Part shown: in pieces, positions 10,801 to 22,354 of the stretch
Layout: each line of letters begins with the position of its first letter
Numbering within the stretch: the first letter of the stretch is position 1
Assembly: GCA_900095095.1 (NCBI GenBank)
Contig: FMBT01000298.1
Coordinates: 558,001 to 622,000, forward strand
Origin: Fragilariopsis cylindrus CCMP1102
Lineage: Eukaryota; Bacillariophyta; Bacillariophyceae; Bacillariales; Bacillariaceae
DNA length: 64,000 nucleotides
Reading direction: 5' to 3'
The notes under the pieces: generated by a model
What the model was told of the DNA's origin: nothing
Databases searched by the model: none
What the model saw: only the letters and a program-made list of their open reading frames with translations
Position numbers and translations under genes: made by a program

Positions 10801-13114
10801 TGGGTACGTTCATTTGATAACCAGTATTATGATGCTGTGGAAAATTGAAGGTCGGACTGTGACTCATAAGAGGAGGATGGTTGTCGTTTGCAAACATCGG
10901 ATTCTGAGGGTATTGACCGCCGAAATTCGGATGCAAAGTTTGGACGTTGGCGTGATGACCAAAAGCTGGTGCTGCTTGGAAAAATGGGGACGGTATTGGT
11001 ATTTGTTGATGTTGTCCTGCATTTAAAAAGTTTCCTCCTCCGAAAGCAGGTGTTCCTGTGGGAAAAGGAAACTGGACAGCAGCATTATTAAAAGAAGAAT
11101 TTCCTTGTCCACTTGAATCAAGAAAGGATCCAGTCACTGGTGGGGGAGGAAGATATCGTTGCTGTTGTTGGTTAGCAGATGCTGTACCATCACCAACTTT
11201 TGTGGGTGGCGAGAAGGCTCCACCAAAATTAAGTACGGGTGCATTTATCCCAGCATGACCCTGATGCTGAACATAGTTACCAAATGACGATGATACTCCT
11301 CCTCCAGCAATACCATCAACAAATGATAAGTCTGGAGGAGCGGTATCATAGGAAGTAGAAGATATATTACTAATATTCCTACCTACACTAGCAGTTCCTT
11401 CTGAAGACTGTGATTGTGCATTTCGAAGTGGAGCTGGTTGTTGAGCATGGGGAAGAAAGCTACTCTCACCTGACCGTTGTTGATGTTGAGGTTGATTCAA
11501 CTGATGATAAGCAGTAGATAATGACGTAGATTTGTCAAGTCCTCCACGTGCCCTTCCTGTTCTATCTAGTCTAGACTTCCGACCTCTTCCATAGGTGTTG
11601 CGAGGCACTCTCGACGTGCTCTGTTGCTGTTGCTGATTTTGGTCAACATTCACAATGAATGGAGTAGTCCAGCTTTCATTGATGATATCTGTATTATTGC
11701 GCTGCTGCCGATCGCGTCCACTGATGATGGCATCGCTGCTGTCACTAATTTTCTGATTCTTACCATCGGTGGCAGATGATGATGACGTACCACTGCGAAA
11801 AACGAATTGACTAATTTTTTGTGTCTCGTCCGAATTATCATCGTCTTCAAGTAGCAAGTTACCTAGGTCTTCCGTCAAACGAAGCGTGTTTGGAGAATAC
11901 GCACGTTGAGTCTGCTGCTGCGTAAGATGCTGATCCTTGCTTGGTGTTTTCACCGCCATGGACCAAGGTGATATTAACGCCCCCCTGGCACTAACAGAGT
12001 TTGATGCAGAAGATTCTACATCAATTGGATCGTCTTTGCTGCCTGTAGGTCTTCTCGTCATCTCTTTTTCTCTTACTTGCATTTGCGAATGCATTTGATG
12101 TATTTGTGCGTCTCTTGCTCTCGACGTATTGGTTAAGGGTGACGATAAGGTCAACCCAAATCCAAGCCCAGATGCGTCCGTTCCTACGGCTGCTGTTGTA
12201 GATATAGATGTTTGATGTTGATAATCTTGTGGTGGACGTTGTGGTTGTTGTATCGCAACGTTTTCAACAACGGCTGAGGCATGCATCTTACTTGCTCCAG
12301 GTGTCCGTCGCATGCTCGCCGTATCAAAACTGTTGCTTCTACTGTCTGAATCTCCTACTCCACCTTGATGTGTATCGTAATTAGATCGATACATTTGCGC
12401 ACCAGGAGTACGGCGTACAGAATCACCATCGTTTACGTTTAAACTACTATAATGAGACATATCAACGGCTGCTGGTCTTGCTCCTATTGGAGCCGCAGCG
12501 TTTCGTCGGATTCTTTCATATTCAAGTTTTACCATTTCTTGTTCTTCTTCTTCATCTTCATAAACATCGTATTCATCAATTAGAGTAGGTGTTGACGAGT
12601 CAACAAACTTTGGTTTATCGTTCCCTCTTTGGGGGATGAACCGACCTCCTCCTCCTCCTAAACCTCCTACTAGATTCTTTTTACTTCCCATCCCACTACC
12701 TTCATCTTGAACACCTTCCCCGTAATCAATATCAATACTATCATCTTCATAAAACGAATCAACACCTAAATTAAAACGTTTAATATTATCGCTGTTGTTG
12801 TCGCCTGTATTATGCATTCCCCCCATAGTACCGTCGTTGTCATCAATATTGTTGTTGTCGTTTTGTTCATAGCAGTAGTCGTTGTCGATCATTTTGTTGG
12901 TGTTGTCGATGTTGCGGCATATTCCTTGGCAGCAGCTACAGCCCGTTGATGTTGCTTGTGAAGAAAATTTAATATTATCATGATACCCGCCGGCGTCGCG
13001 TGCATTCCCAGTACTAATTCTACGTGAAGAACGCGTGACCGCGGATGCAAAATCATCAACTGCCTCCACATCTTCTTGCTTAGGGCGGCGTCCTACTTCT
13101 CGAGACGGATCCAT
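7830..13114 (-). CDS. Large HAT-repeat (RNA-processing type) protein with disordered N-terminus, frameshifted
   Basis: Two frames, 13114-9626 and 9656-7830, together form one gene of ~1,761 residues. The first ~1,030 residues are low-complexity, rich in Gln, Asn, Ser, Pro and Gly with acidic patches. After that come HAT/TPR-like helical repeats: IHWRVFLELADLAKRSNRFE, ASQGWLEFSKLEEECGNMNA, VWRTVLEGAMLEARAG, GPLYLEAYKLEKDLG, GPLWFGAFRLCEELD, WKVWLAAGRMEVAAGNSDIA and others. HAT repeats occur in RNA-processing factors (CstF77, Prp6, Prp39, Clf1, and organelle factors such as HCF107), so an RNA role is likely. The repeat frame breaks at about 9675-9685 (minus strand AGGGGAAAT). One added base restores K-Y-S-R-A-R-E-L-L between two repeat helices, and no GT-AG intron fits. 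The start is the first AUG after the divergent promoter. Confidence 0.8.
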
Positions 13115-13731
13115 GGTGCCTTAACTCAAGACTGTCTCAAAACGAACAGAATCTTGAAAAAGACAACCCCACGATATCTCTCCTTCCAACAGCACAACAA
13201 AACCAAACTTTACAAATCGCACAGAATAATAATGATAGTATGAGCTGATAATTGATTAATTAGCTACCTCTACCCCGGTAAGGCGAGTGCTTGGATTGGG
13301 AGTAAGGACAGCAAAGAAACATACCGCTGTGCACGCATAAAAGAGAGGAAGGTTTGTCTAGAAGTGTACGGTGGCTTGAGGCTTGTCCTGCGCATAGACA
13401 TGACGCGTTGTTTTATTGAATCTAAGAGGTCGTATTTGGAAAATGTCAACTCCGCGGAAAAAAGCGTCGTATTATTTTCGGGGAAAATTTAGCACACCTT
13501 CTTAGGGGAATTCGTCGTGGGACTAAAGGATGAAGTCAGTCACTAATCTCTTGCTACCAATCAATAAATCTCTCTTTTTTGTGAGAAATGATGTGATTAT
13601 TCAAAGCACGAATTTCTATTTACATTCTTTCACGACACATCTTCTGCCGAAAAGCTGAAGGATCGGTACATCATATCGTTAATAGTGAAGGTAGTACCAG
13701 TAGTGCCTGAGATAGTATATACTAATCAATC
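13115..13731. promoter_or_regulatory. Divergent promoter space, HAT gene / DBP9
   Basis: 617 bp between head-to-head starts at 13114 (minus) and 13732 (plus). No gene is seen. Both genes must be driven from here, but no specific element could be identified. Confidence 0.45.
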
Positions 13732-15756
13732 ATGGCTTCTTCCATCCTCGATCCGAACGAATCATTTGCGTCGTTGACAGAATCGGTAGGACTTGACAAT
13801 CGATTGCGTAAGGCCGTCCAACGTCTTGGTCATGTTCGTCCCACAATGGTACAAGCCAAATGCCTTCCTTTAGCAATCACTTCTGGAAGAGATTTATTAG
13901 TTCGTGCAAAGACTGGTTCAGGTAAAACACTAGCATATTGCCTACCACTATTGCAGAAAATTCTTCAAAAGAAATTGTCGGCAACATCATCAGACAACAA
14001 CGCAACGAATCCTGGAGTTCGAGCCGTTGTATTAGTTCCCACACGAGAATTATGTTCTCAAGTTTACAAAACATTACAATCATTGACATATTATTGCGAT
14101 GAAGTTGTTTCGTTGGCTGTTTTGAGTGCGACACGTGGTGGTCGTGCTTCTGGTGAAAAGGGACAACAAGAATTAGCACGACAAAAGGCAATGCTACGAG
14201 ATCGGCCTGATGTTATTGTTGCAACACCTGCTGGATTATTAACCCATATACGCAACGGTGATGTTACCTTGAAAGAATCAATGGAAACCTTGGTTGTCGA
14301 TGAGGCAGATTTGGTCCTTTCGTTTGGGTACAAAGATGACATTTCAGAAATTATTAAATCCTTACCGCGAATATGTCAGGGGTTTCTTATGTCTGCTACG
14401 CTTTCTCCTGAACTTAATTCATTAAAAAAGGTCGTTTTGCATTCCCCAGTCGTTCTTAAATTGGAACAAGAAGACGCAAGTGGTGGTAATGGCAATGGCC
14501 ATTTGACTCAGTTTCACTTGAACCTTCCTAGAAAAGACAAGAATTTGGTCATGTATGTCTTTCTTAAACTTGGATTACTGAAGGGAAAGGGTATCTTTTT
14601 TGTTAATTCAACAGACGGTGGCTATAGGCTAAAACTATTTCTTGAACAATTTCACATCAGATCATCTGTCTTAAATGCGGAGTTACCTTTTCGAAGTCGA
14701 CTGAATATCATCGAACAATTCAATGTTGGGAATTTTGACTATCTGATTGCTACAGATGAAAGTACGGACGCAACCGATACAGATGACGAAGATAGTGGTG
14801 ACGAAAATGATAAAGATGAAGTTGTTGATGATGATGACGAAGCACCAAAAGCTAAAAAGAGCAAGAAGAAGAAAGATGACGAATACGGTGTATCTCGTGG
14901 ATTAGATTTTCGTAATGTGTCATTCGTCCTCAATGTGGACTTTCCTCCATCTGCTAGATCATATGCCCATCGTGTTGGACGGACAGCTCGTGGAGGAGCA
15001 AAGGGAGTTGCCTTGAGTCTGGTTGAAAGCGATTCTATCGAGCAGCATGAAGTTTTGCAGGCTGTACAAGAGGATCAACCTAAAATTTCAAACTTGGGAG
15101 GTGCCACTGAAACCCTTCAATCAACAACTGGACCAGCCGATGTTTCTACGGATATTGCTGAACAGTGTCAACCCTCTCCGTTGGACTTTGATCTACGTGA
15201 AATTGAGGGCTTTCGGTATCGAGTTGAAGATGTGTCGAGGGCAGTCACAAAAGCGGCTGTCAAGGACACCCGTGCAGCGGAAATTCGTGCAGAAATTCTC
15301 AATTCGGACCGACTCCAAAGTCACTTCGATGATAATCCGTCGGACTTGCAACTCTTACGGCATGACCGGGTAGCAACGCACGTATCAAAAGTACAAGATC
15401 ACTTGAAGCATGTTCCCAAATACTTGCTGCCAAGAGGCATGCAAGTTGCTGATTTGAATCGTAAGCGCAAACGAAGAAAAAACAGGAACTCTAAACAAAG
15501 TCGTTCGGATAAGGATCCTCTCCAATCCTTTAGTGATGGCGATGTGAATCTAGATGGACTTGGAGGTGACGACGATGATGATACCAGCGAAATGCCTGAC
15601 TTCAGTCAAGGAGAAGAAAAGAAGACTTATACGAGTAACGAAATTGGGGAGGGCTCTTCTGGTCGAAATGCATGGAAGGAAAAGCATAGAAAAGGTAAAT
15701 TCTCAAAGAAGACACGAATGGCTGATCGAAAAAACAAGGATCCTTTGGGCATGTAG
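13732..15756 (+). CDS. DBP9: DEAD-box RNA helicase DBP9/DDX56
   Basis: Nucleolar ATP-dependent RNA helicase; in yeast and animals it is needed for 60S ribosomal subunit assembly. Intact 674-residue frame. Motifs: Q-motif RPTMVQ (36-41), Walker A AKTGSGKT (59-66), PTRELCSQV (Ia), DEAD at 190-193 in VVDEADLVLSFGY, SAT at 221-223, then FFVNS, SRGLDFRNV and HRVGRTARGG. The VLSFGY that follows DEAD, and the long acidic/Lys insertion just before SRGLDF, are characteristic of Dbp9/DDX56 rather than other DEAD proteins. The C-terminus is Lys/Arg-rich (KRKRRKNR), consistent with nucleolar location. It starts 617 bp from a divergent gene; the AUG at 13732 begins a typical short N-terminus. Confidence 0.93.
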   Translation: MASSILDPNESFASLTESVGLDNRLRKAVQRLGHVRPTMVQAKCLPLAITSGRDLLVRAKTGSGKTLAYCLPLLQKILQKKLSATSSDNNATNPGVRAVVLVPTRELCSQVYKTLQSLTYYCDEVVSLAVLSATRGGRASGEKGQQELARQKAMLRDRPDVIVATPAGLLTHIRNGDVTLKESMETLVVDEADLVLSFGYKDDISEIIKSLPRICQGFLMSATLSPELNSLKKVVLHSPVVLKLEQEDASGGNGNGHLTQFHLNLPRKDKNLVMYVFLKLGLLKGKGIFFVNSTDGGYRLKLFLEQFHIRSSVLNAELPFRSRLNIIEQFNVGNFDYLIATDESTDATDTDDEDSGDENDKDEVVDDDDEAPKAKKSKKKKDDEYGVSRGLDFRNVSFVLNVDFPPSARSYAHRVGRTARGGAKGVALSLVESDSIEQHEVLQAVQEDQPKISNLGGATETLQSTTGPADVSTDIAEQCQPSPLDFDLREIEGFRYRVEDVSRAVTKAAVKDTRAAEIRAEILNSDRLQSHFDDNPSDLQLLRHDRVATHVSKVQDHLKHVPKYLLPRGMQVADLNRKRKRRKNRNSKQSRSDKDPLQSFSDGDVNLDGLGGDDDDDTSEMPDFSQGEEKKTYTSNEIGEGSSGRNAWKEKHRKGKFSKKTRMADRKNKDPLGM

Positions 15757-16301
15757 GAATGATTGACCGTAAGTCGATACAGACTAAATGCTTTAAATAT
15801 TTTTAAAATATACATTTATAGAAAAAAATATAGGATATACTAGGACTAAATAGTGTGCCTGCTACAGTATAAGCGCTAATATTCATTGTTGCTATAGAAA
15901 AGGATAGGAAAGAAAAAGAGTTCTGTGTCTTTGTCGTCGTCATGAAGATGCCTCTTGACTACACCTCTACTAGTAGTCACTTTCGATGTTCACAAATTTT
16001 CAAGTATGCTAAGGTACTGAATTAGTCACTTCTATATCATTTTCAATTACAGTACATTAAAACATGCAATCTAGCAATGTTTACCGGTACTAGTAAATTG
16101 AAATGTGTATCATTCTTTTTTTGTCTTTGTGCTCGATGCTTGATGTTCAATGTTGAAAACAACAACGAACAACACACAAGAAAAGAAAAGTTGACGATGG
16201 CAGGAAGAGCACTACAAGGGCTAATCTAGAGAAAGATAAAACGCAAATATTACAATCTGCTACGGTATTACTACTTTATTGCACTGCATAATCAGGTCAA
16301 G
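15757..16301. other. Intergenic between DBP9 and VPS53
   Basis: 545 bp, AT-rich. It holds the DBP9 3' flank and the VPS53 upstream region. No gene is seen. Confidence 0.5.
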
Positions 16302-19300
16302 ATGACCTCCAAGCAAAGACCTCCTCCATCTCCTTCCAGTTTGAAAGCAACACGTGTCATTCTTCCGCCTCTCTCCTCTGCAACTGCTGCCATTTCACAC
16401 AATCCAAACCGTCTCCTCGATGCATTTGATACATATGTGTCGAACCGTCGCAGTGGCGGTACAAAGCCCGATCCGATTGATTTCATCAATCAGCATTATT
16501 CCAGCGAGTCTTTATTGGTTTCAAACCTTCCAGAAATTCGCGACGCAATAAGTGACCGCATGAACCGACTCGACGATCGAATTTCTAGCGCACTTCAACG
16601 ACAATCAGAATCAGCAGAAGCGACACAAAAACACGTACAGGATGCCAAGGTCAGTGTGGCCTCGCTAGAAAAACGTATTCGTCAAGTCCAAAGCAAAGCC
16701 TCACAATCAGAGAAGACGGTTAGGGAAATCACAAAGGATATGAAACGATTGGATTGCGCTAAACGTCATTTGCAAAGGACGATTACAACCCTGAAACGTT
16801 TGCATATGTTAGTGCATGCGGTTGAAGGATTGAGGCAGGCGTGTTTGCTAAAACCCCATCCTGATTATCAGTCTGCCTCGCATCTAGTCGATGCAACTAG
16901 GTTGCTGTTACAACATTTTGATTCGTATACACAAAAGGTGGAGCAAATGCGTCTATTAAATACAAAGGTATTGATTTACAGGGAGAACTAAAGTTTAGGT
17001 TAGTTCGTGGATTTAGGTTGGTTGGTTTTGGTGTCGAAAAAACACGTGAAATGGAAAAAAAGAAAAGTAAGCTCAAATCACTAGTCAATCCAGAAGAAGA
17101 TGATCTTTATCAAGTGGTGGAAGGGCAAGACGAAACTGAATCTACCGAGGGACAAGAAGAATCAAAGAAATTTCAGGTACCACCTATGATGACACCTACT
17201 ACGATGGCTGGGGGTATACTATTGATCGATGCTATTGGAAAGGAAGCAAGGATTGAATTCATGACAGGTAAGTCGTTTCTGGGCATCAGTTTGGATATTT
17301 GATACCGATACTAATACTGATGCTAATATTCACATTCATTTTTGTTAACTCTAAAACAACCGCTTTCCTGTTTTTACCTAATCAGGTATTGTCCAAGATC
17401 ACTTGGTCGAATACAGTCGGATTTATAAACCGGCCAACAAAGAGCAACCCAAGGAAAAACCACGTGTTTCTAGCTTTATGGCGCAGCCGGAAATAGAACC
17501 CGAAGGAGATATCAAACCGGAGTCCGCCTTGGAATTTGTAGAGAAACGATTTCTATGGTTTCAATATTTGTTAGCAGAAATCCAGAAAAAATATCCAGAA
17601 GTCTTCCCGCCGTATTGGAATTTGGAATACCACTTAACCAAAAACTTTTTGAGAAGGGTGAGTTGATCAAAGCGTTGTATCTTGTAGACGATGGAATCAG
17701 ATGACTTTGATTTAATCATGGCGCTTTTACAAAATTATTCTTGTGTGTATACTTACAACCATCGTTTATAAAACTAACTATACAAAACAAAAACTTGTAC
17801 AGACGCGTAGCCACTTGTTGGCGTTGTTTGCTGGACCTACGAAGGATCCCGATTCAAATAATGCTACAATTTTACTGAAAGCCTTGCAAAAGACTATCAT
17901 TTTCGAGAAGGACGTATCCAGTGCGTTGCAAAGAGAATACGGCGTTATTTTTCGTGATGATAACAATAAAGATGCGAAAGAGAATGCGACAAACGCCCCT
18001 CCAAACTCCAAAATACTTCATCCGTTAAGAATAACGTCGCCACAAATAATACAGAGCATAAATCTGACACAAATAATGACGATGGAAGAGCTCCAACACT
18101 ACAGGAACCCGTTGAGCCTCTATTGGGATTGGCGTCCAGTGCGTTTGATAAATATATGCGGCCTTACATTGCCTTGGAGGAGAGAAGTATGGACGAACAG
18201 CTTGTTTCTTCTTTAGAGGATAGGACAGTCGATACTCGTGGAAACCATCCTGTGTTCACAACTTCCACAAAACTATTTGTTTATATTAAAGGAAGCATCA
18301 CACGATGTACAGCTCTCACAAAGGGAAACACGTTTTATCTCCTATATACGGCGTTTCAGGACTCTCTTCGCAAATACTCGCAAGTGCTATCGATGAAACT
18401 TCCACCACCACTGGCACAAAAAAGTATAGGCCCATTGAATATGCCCCCGGTACCATTTGCCAGCAAAAATATTCAAGACAATACTCCTTTGCAGATGGTT
18501 TCGTATCGAGTACCAAATGGAGAAGAGGTAACTGTTTGTCATGTAATTGGAACCTGTGAGTACTGCGCGGAAACAGTAGAAGCGCTTGAAGATCTTATTA
18601 GAGATACAGTGGACGATGAGTTTAAGTCAAAGATTGATATGATGGGACAGCAAGAAGGTAAGTTGATTCTATAGTGTAGTATTCTTTAATCCTGAGTTTG
18701 TGTTTTCACAAACGCTTTCTGACTAACATTCATCTCTAATTTTCTGCGAAAGTATTTCACGAAATCACTGCCAAGGCTATTCATATCTTGGTTTCTGGAA
18801 TGGAGAATCGTTTGGATGCACCTTTGAAGACAATGACCTCGATCAATTGGGCGACGTTTGTTGAGGTCGGCGAAGAGTCAGGTTAGTAATAATCAAAAAA
18901 TCCCATTGCGTCACCCCTAAACTGCGTTTTATTGAGAAATAAGAATTTAGAATATTCGACTAACACGGTAGTGATTTTTTCTTAATTTGTTGATTAGATT
19001 ACGTCCGCGATATGCACAACGAAATTCAACCCTATGTAGCTACCACCCGTGGTCTAATACCAAAATCGTACTATCAAAGTTTTTGTGACAAATTTGCGCT
19101 CGGGTTCACTACTACGTACTACGACTCATTGGTTCGCTTAAAATCAATCAGTGAGCCAGGGTCTCAACAGTTGCTTTTGGACGTGTACAATTTAAAAACC
19201 TTGATTTTGAAGCTCCCTGTCCTGGAAAAATCAGTCGCTTCCACCGCAGCAACGCGGAAATCGGTCGCAACTGGGTCTACAATTGCACCTGCTATGTACA

Positions 19301-19644
19301 CGAAAATGGTACAAAAGCAATTCAAGAAGATCGAGCTTTTACTAAAGATGACAGCAACACCTATCAATCTTCTCATTGATGTATTCAAAGACCAATGGCA
19401 CGGCGGAACAGCTCACGATCTACAGCAGGTCATGTCGTTGAAAGGACTGCAACGCGGTCAACAGGCGAAAATGTTTGAAAAATTCGGTATGGATCCCGTA
19501 TCGGCGAGAAAAGGAGCTGCTGCGAACGTTACATCGGCAACAATTGTATCAGAAAGATTCCAAGTTGTACAGGATCAAGCTAAAAAGGTAGATATGAGTC
19601 AAATGAAGCAAAGGGTCAACGACTTTAGAAACGCGTTCCGTTAA
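16302..19644 (+). CDS. VPS53: VPS53, GARP/EARP tethering complex subunit, frameshifted
   Basis: Subunit of the GARP complex, which tethers endosome-derived vesicles at the trans-Golgi. Five exons: 16302-17267, 17386-17657, 17803-18657, 18753-18881 and 18998-19644, all with GT-AG introns. Diagnostic regions are the N-terminal coiled coil with AKRHLQRTITTLKRLHMLV, then LIDAIGKEARIEF, FLWFQYLLAEIQKKYPEVFP, LLKALQKTIIFE, the EYCAETVEALEDLIRDTVDD segment, DYVRDMHNEIQP and LKGLQRGQQAKMFEKFGM. Two breaks each need one extra base: the GGG at 16981-16983 and the AAAA at about 18010-18013. With both, the exons sum to 957 codons exactly, and spacing between the conserved K-V and E-L positions matches the family. 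A 14-nt 'intron' at 16968-16981 would also fix the frame but would delete conserved spacing. Confidence 0.9.
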
Positions 19645-19830
19645 TTTCCAAGAAGTTATACCAGAATCTAAAAGAAATATTTAAAAATACTAGCTACAGC
19701 GTAGTAGCTTAATCAGTTGATTCTTTCTCTATAAAGTTGCCATGTCTAATTTTTATCAAGTTTTCAGTTTTCCGGGGTGTACAAAACTCTGATGTTTCCC
19801 CCATTTAATCTTAACAAAACTTGAGTAACC

Positions 19831-21768
19831 CTATTCTTCCTCTTTGCGCCCAGCACGCATCTTTTTATTTTCTGCTCTCCTTTCCTTCTTCTGGTGGACT
19901 TTCCTCCTGTCATAGCGTGGTGTGGTGTCGATATGTCCACGACGAGGAGCACTTTTATTGCTGTTAGACCTTTTCTTTAGCTGCAGCATCCAATCTTCAA
20001 CCTCGCACCCACTCTGTTTCATAACGTTGGCTATCATGCGGAGATTGTCGAAGTCTGCTTCTGTAAATAGCGTAATCGCCTTTCCCTTACGCCCTGCTCT
20101 TCCTGTTCGCCCAATTCGATGCACGTATGAGACACCAGATGTTGGTAAATCGTAATTTATTACCATATTAACTGCTCTGAAATCAACTCCTCTTGCTACC
20201 AAATCCGTGCAGATTAAAACCCAAGTTTCGCCCCTCCTAAACTTAGCGACAGCACTGTCACGAGCTGTTCTCGATCGTCCAGAATGAATGACATCTACAT
20301 GCATCTTTTCGTAAAGTAGTTCGGAAAAGAGTGCATTTGCACGTTCCTGACTCTGAACAAAAATAATAGCAGGGAGCTTAAGCGTACCACGCTGCTTCAA
20401 CTGTCTCAAAGCTAAAAGCTTTCCTTCCTCTCTTCCTACAAACATGAGTTCTTGTTCGATATCGGTATTAGCGCCTCCAAAGCTACCTGCAGAAGCGATT
20501 TTCAAATCAACAGGATTCCTTAGAATATTTTCAGCCAGCGATTTGACAGTGGGAGTCACTGTAGCAGAAAAGAGCGCCCGGACGGCAGTGGAAGGAATAG
20601 AGCTCAAGATGCGATCCATTTGACTTAAAAATGATAGCGTTTGATCAGACCCAGAAGAGTGATTGACGAATTCTGGATCGTCATCGTCATCTTCGTCGTC
20701 GTTTGAAGATTCTCCGGTTCCCTGTTCTTTGTTTTTGTTGTTTCGTCGTTTGAATATCATCTTTCCATCAACGGCATCCAAAAGTCGATCTGCCTCGTCG
20801 AGGACGACCAGTCGTATTGAATCGAGTCGCAGTCCTTTTTCTATAGCATCTACCAATCGAAGTGGCGTAGAAATCAGGACATCGAGGCCACTTTTTCCAC
20901 CTGCTGTTCCCGTTATTACATGTGCAGCATTAGATTTTGTTAGCAGTAATGATGAAATACCACCTGCCCTACCCAATCCTAGTCTTTCAACTTCACGATG
21001 TAGCTGTGCAGCCAGTTCGCGTGAAGGAGCTAACAACAAAGTTCGAATTTCTCCCTTCTTTGTACTATCATTTGAGTTATTCTTCGAGTCGTTTTTCTTC
21101 CCTTTCTTCTTATTACTGAGATCATTGTCGTGTATTTTGTCGTTAAGGGTTGTCTTATAAAAAACGTGATACGGAGCTCCACTCAATAGTATTGCTGGCA
21201 GAATGAAAGCTCCCGATTTACCAGATCCGGTAGGTGCTGCTCCAATCAAATCTCTTCGTTCCAGAAGAGTAGGTATAGCCTGCATTTGAATCGGTGTGGG
21301 TTCTTTCCATTTTCCTGCTTCCACGTTACGTTGAAGTGTTTTAGCGATGCCTTGAAAGGCAGCCACAGCGACATCGTCTGTAGAATCAGAATGATCATCT
21401 GATGTATTATCTTCAGATTTCGTTATGTTCTCTCTCCACCAAGTGGGGGCCTCTAATTCTCCAAATGTCGATATAGCATCAGGCAAATCTGGATCTAGCT
21501 TGTTTGTTACTCGAATAGACATGGAATTTCGAAATGCAAACATTTGTTCTTGGTGAATAGTTTGTCGTTTACTTTCACTCGTGTCACGTTTTCCTGTCCG
21601 GTCACGTGATGGTGTTGCTCGATTTGATATCTCCCGTTGACCACTACGAGATCCATCATGACCGTCGTCACTGTCATCATCGATCTCATCCCGTTGTCGT
21701 TTCTTTTTTTTGCTTTTCGATTTGTCAAGACGTGCCGATGACGACAACACGTTAAATAGATCTTCCAT
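19831..21768 (-). CDS. ROK1: DEAD-box RNA helicase ROK1/DDX52
   Basis: Nucleolar helicase; the yeast orthologue promotes early 18S rRNA maturation. Intact frame of 645 residues. The family signature DPDLPDAISTFGEL precedes the helicase core, as in DDX52. Motifs: PTPIQMQAIP (Q), APTGSGKS (178-185), APSRELAAQ (Ia), LDEADRLLD (II), LFSATVTPTVKSLAENIL (III), DLVARGVDFRAVNMVINYD (V) and HRIGRTGRAGRKGKAIT (VI). The C-terminal segment NVMKQSGCEVEDWML also matches DDX52. Walker A ends GKS rather than the usual GKT, a conservative change that keeps the hydroxyl ligand. An acidic insertion (about residues 350-370) sits between motifs II and III. The 3' end is convergent with VPS53, 186 bp away. Confidence 0.93.
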   Translation of the reverse strand: MEDLFNVLSSSARLDKSKSKKKKRQRDEIDDDSDDGHDGSRSGQREISNRATPSRDRTGKRDTSESKRQTIHQEQMFAFRNSMSIRVTNKLDPDLPDAISTFGELEAPTWWRENITKSEDNTSDDHSDSTDDVAVAAFQGIAKTLQRNVEAGKWKEPTPIQMQAIPTLLERRDLIGAAPTGSGKSGAFILPAILLSGAPYHVFYKTTLNDKIHDNDLSNKKKGKKNDSKNNSNDSTKKGEIRTLLLAPSRELAAQLHREVERLGLGRAGGISSLLLTKSNAAHVITGTAGGKSGLDVLISTPLRLVDAIEKGLRLDSIRLVVLDEADRLLDAVDGKMIFKRRNNKNKEQGTGESSNDDEDDDDDPEFVNHSSGSDQTLSFLSQMDRILSSIPSTAVRALFSATVTPTVKSLAENILRNPVDLKIASAGSFGGANTDIEQELMFVGREEGKLLALRQLKQRGTLKLPAIIFVQSQERANALFSELLYEKMHVDVIHSGRSRTARDSAVAKFRRGETWVLICTDLVARGVDFRAVNMVINYDLPTSGVSYVHRIGRTGRAGRKGKAITLFTEADFDNLRMIANVMKQSGCEVEDWMLQLKKRSNSNKSAPRRGHIDTTPRYDRRKVHQKKERRAENKKMRAGRKEEE

Positions 21769-22354
21769 GATGGCTAAGCAACGTCGACGTTGGATATGAG
21801 TGGGTACGTTTTTTGTAGGCTATCAATATCTTGCAGTTTCCAGTACACGCAGTCAATGCTCCTCGTAGTAGTAATAGTAGAAGTAGTTGAAGTGGTAGTA
21901 GAAATGAAAACCTCGATATGAGAAAGAGAAAAAGATTTTGTGAGATTGATTTGTTGATTTTTTCTCGTTTAGTGGCTGGCTGTGAGGGATGTAACTGCTA
22001 GAAGGACGGTATGCAATAGATTGAGTCAATGAGTCGTTTCATGGAATTCCAGTCATGATAAGATGACACGGCGCCCATCGGGTTTCTTTCAAAATTACGC
22101 GCGCCCAACCACATATTAAAATTTAAAAACGGTCATGAAGGTGCGACATCACGACTCATTTTGTTATGAAAAAGGTATGAATACGATCATTAATATCGCT
22201 CCTACGGAAAAATCCATCGCTCACGCACATGATGTAGAGTTTATGTTTGTTCCAGGACTGTAACGTTCGTCCAGGACTGCGGAGTCAAGTCCGTCAACGA
22301 TAACATACGGGACGGCCATATTTGGACTTTTCTTGGAAACGATGCGAGTGTTAG
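21769..22354. promoter_or_regulatory. Divergent promoter space, ROK1 / unknown gene
   Basis: 586 bp between head-to-head gene starts. No reading frame or RNA gene is recognised. Confidence 0.4.

Noticed and set aside
16968-16981. 14-nt intron in VPS53
   Set aside because: Too short for any splicing seen here, and removal would shorten the conserved spacing of the coiled coil; kept only as a low-interest check.
20663-21160. 165-codon Ser-rich plus-strand frame inside ROK1
   Set aside because: Shadow of the acidic and helicase-coding minus strand; no motif.
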